Of a DNA stretch of 64,000 nt, positions 56,592 to 64,000 are shown piece by piece; within the stretch, counting starts at the first letter, position 1, and every line of letters starts with the position of its first letter. The stretch comes from Polytrichum commune. Its lineage: Eukaryota > Streptophyta > Polytrichopsida > Polytrichales > Polytrichaceae. The notes beneath the pieces are model-generated. The model was not told the DNA's origin and did no database searches. It worked only from the letters and a program-made list of their open reading frames with translations. The stretch covers positions 50,616,758 to 50,680,757 of the forward strand of contig OX485805.1 in assembly GCA_950295325.1 (NCBI GenBank). Reading direction: 5' to 3'. Both the position numbers and the translations under genes were made by a program.

Positions 56592-57523
56592 AATGGGTTT
56601 TCATCACATGTAGAATAATTGTGGGAAATTGAGCTTGAAATCTGCTACTATTGCTGCATATATATCAAGGCTATCCATCCACACAATTATTTGCAGAAGA
56701 GGACAGATTCATTGATGAGTTCATATGTAGATCTGCAATTTGTAGCTTAACAGAATTATCCGTGTCTGACTTATTTGTATTTCATACTTGTCTAACTTGT
56801 ACAGGCTATCGTGGTATCTAACTTAGTGTTCAATAATCGAGTTTTTTGGATTGCGGCGGAGGATACATAATGCGTTCGTAGAGTTACAGTTTGATTCAAG
56901 GAAATGGATTTTGAATTCCTTTGCATTATCCTTCAAGGGTACGGATTTTGGGTTTTGGATATGACATGGATTTGGCATCCTTCAAGGATACGTATATTTC
57001 ATCTGTGGTATCGGATATGGTATTTTAGGTGTAGGTCATTCCATGTCACTGCTGCAAAATGCTACTTATGTTTCCTCATGGCTACAAAGACATAAGACGA
57101 ACGTAGACTTGTATTAACTCTGTTGGTCAAACTTTGGGTCAGTTGCCCCAAAAACGAGTTTGGGAGCTTATGCATAAAGTGACCTGTCTTGTTAAATTAA
57201 GGCTTCAAATTAATAAGTTCTCTAAAGAGGGCGTATGAAACTCTCTAGTGTTCCAAGAAATCATGTCAGTGCAAGTGAGTAGAACAATGACGAGCTATGA
57301 AGTTGGTTGCAAAGGCAAGCCTCAACAATCTCCGAAACACAATTGGACAACATTTTGAGATTCAACCAAACTCTCGTATGCTACTGCAAATTTGAGTGTT
57401 GTTTAAGCCAAGATCTAAAGTTTGTTACATAAGTAATGGATAGCGAGTATTGGGAGTGGATGCAATAGATTTGAGACTAGGTGAACAAAGAGTGTGAAGT
57501 CTAAAGGCTTGAGTGTGGCATGG
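56592..57523. other. Intergenic, no gene recognised
   Basis: No coding region recognised (best frame 63 aa). Confidence 0.4.
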
Positions 57524-57528
57524 CAATG

Positions 57529-59034
57529 TGTCAGCCACAAACCCCCACCCTTATGCGTCGTAGTCCAGGTGGAAGTTTGTAGCCAACACTTACTGCTCGA
57601 TGTTCACCATGCTTTGACATGTGTGGGGATCCCACCAGTGTTCCACAATTCCCCAATTTGATTCAATAAAACAAGATACAAGCATTAAGAAATGCTCTTA
57701 CTACCTAATTTCCCCTTCCCACTAAATCACCCTTTTCCACCTCCTAACAACCGAGTCATACGGTATGTTAATCAATGGAGTCTAAATGGGTTTCAACTAA
57801 GAACTCCACTTCCCTCAAGGCTAATATCTTCAATCCTCCCTAACCCCCTATTTACCCTAGCCTAACCCCCCTCCTAATCACTTCAGCTAATGGGTACTAT
57901 CTATCAGACCCCTAACAACACCGGCCTTACGCCTCAGTCCTCCTTAATCCTCCGGGAATCTACGCTGTCCTCCTCCCCGAAGTGCCCGTCAACGCCCGTC
58001 ACAGGGTCGGTTGGGACCAGCAACTTAGTTCTCTCTCCTCCCGCTGCTGTCCACCTTCGGCTCTCCCTGCCTTACCCAAAGAAGGTAGCTCAGCACCCAG
58101 CTGCCTTGCTTGCTGCCTCCTTAGACGTACCTGATCACACCTCCAGCTGGCACACCCCATTGTTCCACTGCCCTGGCGCACAACCTTGAACTCACTGGAT
58201 CTCTCCGCATCCTCTTCGAGGAACAATCCCGACCCTGCACAACTGATTCTAAGTGCGACCAGAACCTCTGATCCATTACCCCAAGTGTGCTCAGCTCAGT
58301 TTCGAATTCGACATGCCTTGTCCAGCCAATTTCACCTGTGACTCCCAATGCTGCAATGGTGGCATTCCATCCGTCCTCCCTCCAATCCCTGAGTTGATTG
58401 TGGTCGCAATGATGCCTCCACCCCAAACCACAGATTCAACCAAAGAAGAATGCCAAACCAAATCCCCTTCCCGTGTTTTTGAGCCTTGCGCCCCCGTCTC
58501 TGTCCATTCAACCATTCAATCCCTTGCTGCTCCATTACCTCGGCCTGCCTACCCTCTGGGTCCTTACCAGCCCATCCCCCTTTGGCGAGTTGTCTCCCTG
58601 AGCTGGTTCGCAGCCTCCTCGTCCATCCCCCCAGCCGCATAGACACCGCCCCAGCAAACCCCCAGCAGCTAACGGAACCCAACGGCCTGAAACCCAACCG
58701 TCCCCTCCGAGGGCCTGGATCCGAGATTCTCTAGGTTGTTTGGAATCCCCTGCCTAATTCGAACAGTTCGCCTTCCTTCCTTGGTCAATTTAACTGATGG
58801 CTCTACAAGCCTTGGTCGTAAACAATTCAATCTCCCTAATCAAATCCTAAGTACCCCCTAGTTTTTGCTTATCCTTCTACGGCACAAGAACTAATGTCCC
58901 CTTCCTAACTTAATTCTACTAAAATACTAAGCTTCACTCTTTTAATGTTTTGATACAGTAATATTAAATCCAAACTCAACCCTCACTCCATTCTAAACTT
59001 AACACCCATGTGGGCACATGCTTTTGGGCTCACA
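57529..59034. mobile_element. Solo LTR of family LTR-A, copy 3
   Basis: 1506-bp LTR starting TGTCAGCCACAAACC and ending TTTTGGGCTCACA, flanked by a perfect CAATG duplication (57524-57528 and 59035-59039). The central part (57880-58740) is GC-richer than the rest and holds Pro-rich open frames of 99 and 129 aa on the plus strand and frames of similar length on the other. None has a retroviral or other recognisable motif. This is the longest of the three LTR-A copies. Confidence 0.88.
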
Positions 59035-59039
59035 CAATG

Positions 59040-59307
59040 GTGCTAGGTTATGCAAAGCGGCTCAAAGGCCATGTGAACACTCCGATGGCGCCTAAAGGGG
59101 GTCAAAATGCAAGCGGAGTAGGACAACGTGCTGAGGGAGGAAACGCACATTAAATACCCAATGTGGGATCAATGATGAATCCCTTGAGAGCGGTCAAAGG
59201 GGATATGCTACCTTAGGGGATGGTGTGAAATAGCAACGGGATATTGATCAATTTTGGATCCAAAGTAGTGCACATTGGTCATATAGAGATCCAACCACAG
59301 ATCGACC
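59040..59307. other. Short unassigned stretch
   Basis: Lies between the LTR-A copy and the hAT-N copy at 59316. Nothing recognised. Confidence 0.35.
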
Positions 59308-59315
59308 ACCTTGCA

Positions 59316-60000
59316 TCCAGGGGTGGACTCTTCATACCACATACGAACTAATATGAGTGTAAGCAGGGATGTTATTTGAGGCGCTAGTGCACATATTATA
59401 CATAAGAGAGAGAGGTTTTCTTTTTCTCTAGTGTGCACATCTAAATAATTAAGGCTATTAATTTTTTGGAGTAATGGTGGATGTACAAAAGGGGACCCTA
59501 AGGTTTACAGGAAAAATGACAATAGATGTGTTAGCTTCATCCACTTTATGTTTTCATCTAGTGCTGTCAAGGTCCTTAACGACTACCATGTTTGTTCTTC
59601 ATAGGGTTTGCATTTGAGTTCTAAGTTTTTACAAACTAGAGGGTTCCTTTAGTTTGGTCTTTGGATTGTGGCTAAGTTATTAATATGCTCTTGTCTTTAT
59701 TTGTTTGAAACAAACGTTGACTTACATCCTATGGATGAAAATACATTCAATGACTTTTTAAGTGGAAAGTGAAAGTGGATTTTACATGTAATGAAGGCCT
59801 ATTTAATTCATGATTTTTAATTTGTATATGTAGTGGAGACATTTATCACATTAAAATCAAAAGCTTAGTATAAACACATGAGTCCATTTTCTAGCATGCT
59901 ATCAATATGTATATATCTACTTCTCATATATAGGGGGCTTAATCTTATAGTGACCCACGCATGTGATTTGGGTTTTTCAATGAAGAGGCCACCCCCTAGG
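59316..60000. mobile_element. hAT-N family element, copy 5
   Basis: 685-bp copy in the same orientation as the copy at 5436. The left end is CCAGGGGTGGACTCTTCAT and the right end ATGAAGAGGCCACCCCCT. Flanks are ACCTTGCA (59308-59315) and ACCTTGTA (60001-60008), 7 of 8 identical. No coding capacity. Confidence 0.82.
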
Positions 60001-60309
60001 ACCTTGTACAACATACGATCATTGGTAAGTTCATTGATCATAGACTTGATAATGTAGCTCAAATCATATGGTTAGCAAGCATTTATTTCAAGTTTGACAC
60101 GAGAGTGTGGTTGGGTTGCAACAAATGGGCATTGGGAACGTTCATGCGGCATATTGGCAAAACACTACCCAAACTAGACCAATATGGCTTAACCCAACTA
60201 GTGGAAATGGGCACAATAAGGATAGTTGTCAGAATTTTTAAGCACTACATTTGGGTTAGCACAAGAGGTGAAGGGTGTGAACAACTTTATGATCAACAAA
60301 ATTTTGAAG

Positions 60310-60990
60310 AAGATAACTTATTGGGGGTCAAGAAACCTTTTGTTAGCATGACGACGATTCAATCAAATACTTGCATCCACTTTGTGGTTCTTTATCGCAG
60401 TTTGGGCAGAAACATGGAAAACAATCAAAAACATTAAGGGGCTACTTAGAGACTACCTATGGGGAGGACAATTTGGACATGTCCAAGCTAGAATGTCATA
60501 GACTGACTATTATGCTAAACTAAAGAATGGGGGTCTTAGTTTCATTGTCCTAGAAGCAACCACAAAGAATCTTATAGTGTAATTGTTTGTTAAGGCATTT
60601 GATGGTGGGACATCAAATATTCACATCCTTCACAAAGCAAATGGTTTCGCTATTAGCATCATTGATACCATGAAAGTTAACCCTGGACACAAACAACCAT
60701 GGAGACCCCTTGATTGGCAATACAAGGTCTTTGAAAAGAAAATCCCGGCTTCAATGAGCAAGCTAACCATAATTCAATTACTTTTTAAAGGGATTATGTT
60801 ATGGACAATTTGGGTGGAAATAAATGATTTCACGCTTAACAACAATAGATGGGACATTGTGAAAACTCACCAAATGATTTGGCAAGGGTTGTTGGAGTAT
60901 GCTAGGATCGCATGGGAAATCGTTTGCAAAGAAACAGACAAGGCTATCAAATTACAAAGATGTGGTTGGGGACTATGATGAAATCCAGGG
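60310..60990 (+). pseudogene. LINE (non-LTR retrotransposon) C-terminal fragment
   Basis: The translation resembles the region after the reverse transcriptase in plant L1-type ORF2. FIAVWAETWKTI lies near 60385, followed by LLRDYLWGGQFGHVQARMS, a stop, TDYYAKLKNGGLSFIVLEAT and another stop. The piece 60583-60978 contains IMLWTIWVEINDFTLNNNRW and IWQGLLEYARIAWEIV, as in the zf-RVT part. The polymerase core is not recognisable upstream (60105-60310 is open but unlike RT). At least two stops and a frame change make it a dead 3' fragment. A tail was not found. Confidence 0.72.
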
Positions 60991-61207
60991 GGGAACCGAG
61001 CTACTCTACCATAGGGACAATACAAGAACTATGCATTCGAATATCAAAGCGCCCAATGTTGGCTTAGTTGATCATGCTTACAATGTATATGGAGAGAGGT
61101 GTATTATGGCTTAATCGGGTGCACCTAAGAGAGTCCACCATGCTCTCTTCTACAGGTCCCTAGTGGCTTTTTACGTGGTCTTGACATTGAAATAAAGTTC
61201 TCAATTG

Positions 61208-61222
61208 CACCCCCCCCCCCCC
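61208..61222. repeat. Poly-C run
   Basis: About 14-15 C residues followed by AAACACCCCC. A simple homopolymer; its length may be affected by sequencing error. Confidence 0.8.
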
Positions 61223-61679
61223 CAAACACCCCCACACAATATGGATATATCTCTATTACCTATTCCACCGATTTTAAGCTAAAAGACTCAAAAACAACAA
61301 GGATAGCTATATTGAGTGCAAATTATGGATAACTCTATTACCAAGTTCCACCAATTCTAACTTACGAGACTCGCACAAAAGAAGTTCAAGAATGCTTCCC
61401 ACAAGTTCTACTGAAAGCTCGAGATGTCTCATCAGTCAAGAGTACCTACCGGCTTTTCAACAATTTCCGTTGTGTTCTAAAATACCATGAATAGTCAAGC
61501 ATGGCTCACAGAGTATTTAAGAAAGGGCTCATGAGGCGCACTTCTCAGCAAATTTTGTGATGTAAGAATAGTAGGGAGCAGATGTGCCCTTTCAGTGCCT
61601 TGATCATATCATCACCCAAGACATGCATACTTTGATCAACCTGCCCTGTCCTTGAACCTGCTCCCGCCTATTCAATCAA

Positions 61680-61855
61680 ACAATGTGGGACAGAATTTCC
61701 ACAAAAAGTATGCCCACAATCACCTCCACGTACAGCCTTATCATGTTTTTTAAATTGTGTCCTTCGAAGTAAGAAATGGTGGTCTCTTGGGGCAACTGTG
61801 ATGAATTTTTTCTGTGTCTTCGAGTCTGATCTTGGAACTTGACCATGTGAAGTAG
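61680..61855. repeat. Second copy of the segment at 56410-56591
   Basis: Direct match to 56410-56591 with small differences (CCACAAAAAGTATGCCCACA; GAGTCTGATCTTGGAACTTG). See that entry. Confidence 0.65.
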
Positions 61856-61985
61856 AAGTCGTCTGATTTCATGAACTCTACTAAATTGTATTTTAAACTA
61901 GAATCATCAGGATGTTCTTGTGCAGTTCTTCATGGGATCCAAGGTGTTCAATCACCACAAGAGAACTCGTCCATTGTAACCCTAT

Positions 61986-62164
61986 GTTGCGACTTGGCCA
62001 TTGCGACCCATGGCTAGAGAATGCATAAATAAATCATTTTGGTTGTCAACCGGAGGTTTCGGTTACCCATTGTCCAAAAACTGCAGCCAAAAACCTTTGG
62101 TTGACAACCAAAGTGATTTCATCATGTATTTTCTCGCCATGAGTTGCAATGGCCAAGTCGCAAC
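61986..62164. mobile_element. 179-bp palindromic foldback element
   Basis: Arms of about 75 bp. The left starts GTTGCGACTTGGCCATTGC and the right ends GCAATGGCCAAGTCGCAAC. The centre has TTTGGTTGTCAACC facing GGTTGACAACCAAAG. It could be a foldback MITE. The transcript of either strand would form a long hairpin. No clear target duplication was identified. Confidence 0.75.
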
Positions 62165-63930
62165 GGATGGTTGTAATGATCAAGTTTTCTTTAGGTGAAC
62201 ATTTGAGTGTTCAAGTTCTTGTATCCTTGAAGAATACAAATATTTGAGATACATATTTGAAACCAAGCCCAAGGGGAGTCAATGTAACATTTTTTCATTT
62301 CAACATTATTGGTTGCATTCATTCCAATTTTGTGGTCAACTTACTTGGGTTACATTTGCCTTGATACCCACGAATGTGATCCAAGGATTAGAACTTAAAG
62401 ATGGGTCTTATCAATGTAACAATTGGTGACCCTTGACAACATGATTTTTAAATAGTCTTATGCAAATAGGGATTAAAAACAGGGATGAGCCCACAATCAA
62501 GACACCTTTTGAGCTGCATGTTTCAGTGTACCATAACATTTTCCACATAAACCCGCCAATTGCTAAGATGAGTTGTTTGAATCTAGAAGCCATTTGCATA
62601 ATAACAAAGTAATATTCGGAATTGCCTCATCCTGTTAGTAATTGCAAAACATGAAGATTGTAGTTTCACGTTTCAGAATTGGAGTTGAAATGCAAAATTT
62701 ATAGGTCAATGTGAAGACTCTTTCTCTTTATAGAGACCACATAAGCCCTCCTATCAACCACACTAGTCAATTTTTTTAAATGTTGAATAGTGTACAATAG
62801 TGTACAATTTGAGTACATTGATACAATCTCATCGTGACACCTCTCTTTTTAGTGACCATTCTTAACTACAAGCCTTGATGTATACCACTCAAATATAGGT
62901 TCCGATTAGGAAGAGGGACCACATAATGCCCACATACCTTACATGTTGCAGAGTTGAGGGTATCTATGTTTGCTGGATATAATTTGAAATTTTGATAAAA
63001 TTGTGTTCAACAAACATCTCCATTCACAGTCCTAAATTGACAAAATTCATCTTTAGTCTCAAGAACATGAGAATGTTGATGGGGCCAAGACACTACGTTT
63101 AAGTAAATCTAGACTTGTGCATGAATTTTGGACTTTATAAAATTGCATGCATGTACTTCTATGTGCAGACCTATGATAGACATGACAAAAGTTAGTGGTA
63201 GGTGTGGACTATATCTCTTGTTATGAACATATTCTTGTTGCATGCACACATCTAGAGTGGTTTTTTAAGGACATCACTTTTCAAAGCATTGTATAATCAA
63301 GCTTTTTATCATATGCTTCTAGTATTCTCCCTCCAAATAATTTTTGTTTTGCTTTATGCATCTATCAACAGTGCAAACAATGCTCTTGAATATATTATAA
63401 TTTTTGAACAATTCTTAGGTTTATATGTACTTAAATTCTAGTTTGGAGAGCGTTTTGCATTTCGGGGGCCAGAAAGATGACTCCATTGATGATGGGCACA
63501 GGAGTATAGTAAGGTCGATTCAGTCACATTACGAGATAGACTGGTCACCCAAGTGATTCATACATTGTTACAAAGGAGGTATCATGATTCCTCCCCTCTT
63601 TTCAAGCAGTATAAGACTTCTAATCTGATTTTCGGTTCCTACATACACGTGAGCAAAAAATATTGGATTGGGAAAGAGAGATTGATCGAAATAATTAAGT
63701 ATCCAATGCAGCCCTGCACTACTCCAATCCGCAACCCACTCCTACTCGGTCTCATCAGACACTGATTCAAAGTGCTGGTTTGGCATTAGTATACTTGAGA
63801 TATTTGAAGGTTCAAAGAATGAATCAGAGGCCCACCCACCTGACCCAGTTAAAGAATCTACTCAACCCAAATGGTAGGCCATAGTCCTTCACAACTGCAG
63901 GCTCGTTCCGGGCTGTCCTCCCTTTGCTCC
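62165..63930. other. Intergenic, no gene recognised
   Basis: AT-rich sequence with no supported coding region (best frame 70 aa, 63553-63765). Confidence 0.4.
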
Positions 63931-64000
63931 ACACATAAATACCCCTTTCGAGTCTGTTTCCAGGCACTGTGTTGTCCAGGATGAATGCCACAAGGAATGC
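63931..64000 (+). promoter_or_regulatory. Possible promoter and start of a gene cut by the window edge
   Basis: ACACATAAATACCCC at 63931-63945 resembles a weak TATA region. A C/T-rich stretch follows, then an ATG at 63981 whose frame stays open to the end (six codons). This is far too short to judge. Confidence 0.12.

Noticed and set aside
57890-58642. Pro-rich open frames of 99 and 129 aa as a gene
   Set aside because: They lie inside a solo LTR with exact 5-bp duplications; open frames of similar length occur on the opposite strand, and no motif was seen.
61208-61222. Poly-C run as an assembly gap or a functional G-quadruplex
   Set aside because: A single homopolymer with ordinary sequence on both sides; no further G/C tracts to support a quadruplex.
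1-64000. CRISPR arrays, rRNA, tRNA or bacterial operons
   Set aside because: No regularly spaced identical repeats, no rRNA-like blocks and no cloverleaf recognised by eye; the gene structure is eukaryotic. A tRNAscan search was not possible, so a tRNA could have been missed.

Overview
The window looks like nuclear DNA from a land plant. The evidence is a spliced class II RSL-type bHLH gene, a spliced GH17-X8 beta-1,3-glucanase gene, short arrays of the plant telomere unit TTTAGGG, and many plant-type transposon remnants. Gene density is very low and repeats are old and nested, so a large repeat-rich genome is likely. The RSL tail and the intact pogo-like transposase fit a seed-free vascular plant (lycophyte or fern) better than a flowering plant. 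That placement is inference, and the species cannot be fixed from the sequence.

Layout. 1-22 kb: no host gene; MITEs with TWA target duplications, hAT-like elements with 8-bp duplications, and one solo LTR. 22-35 kb: the gene island. The bHLH gene (coding 23638-28801, +, seven exons) and the GH17-X8 gene (coding 33864-30864, -, four exons) converge, with about 2 kb between their stop codons. 35-44.7 kb: a 160-bp palindrome, more MITEs, a three-level nest (hAT-like element inside hAT-like element, with a solo LTR inside the inner one) and a decayed DUF4371-type hAT transposase. 44.8-48.5 kb: one complete pogo-like DNA transposon with TA duplications, terminal inverted repeats and a long transposase ORF. 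49.7-51.2 kb: a second, decayed DDE transposase. 52.6-60 kb: further hAT-like elements, one split by a different solo LTR, and a third LTR of the main solo-LTR family. 60-64 kb: the C-terminal end of a LINE, a duplicated block, a 179-bp palindrome, and possibly the start of another gene at the right edge.

How the genes relate. In other land plants RSL proteins drive tip growth of root hairs and rhizoids, and GH17-X8 proteins act on or bind cell-wall callose. A shared role of this pair is only a hypothesis. The GH17 protein has Ser where the family has its nucleophilic Glu, so it may bind glucan or be regulatory rather than hydrolytic. No CRISPR array, rRNA or tRNA was recognised. No wholly new system was found. 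The best leads are the atypical GH17 protein, the complete pogo element with two possible C-termini set by a homopolymer, and a four-copy repeat in the bHLH gene that multiplies an acceptor-like site.
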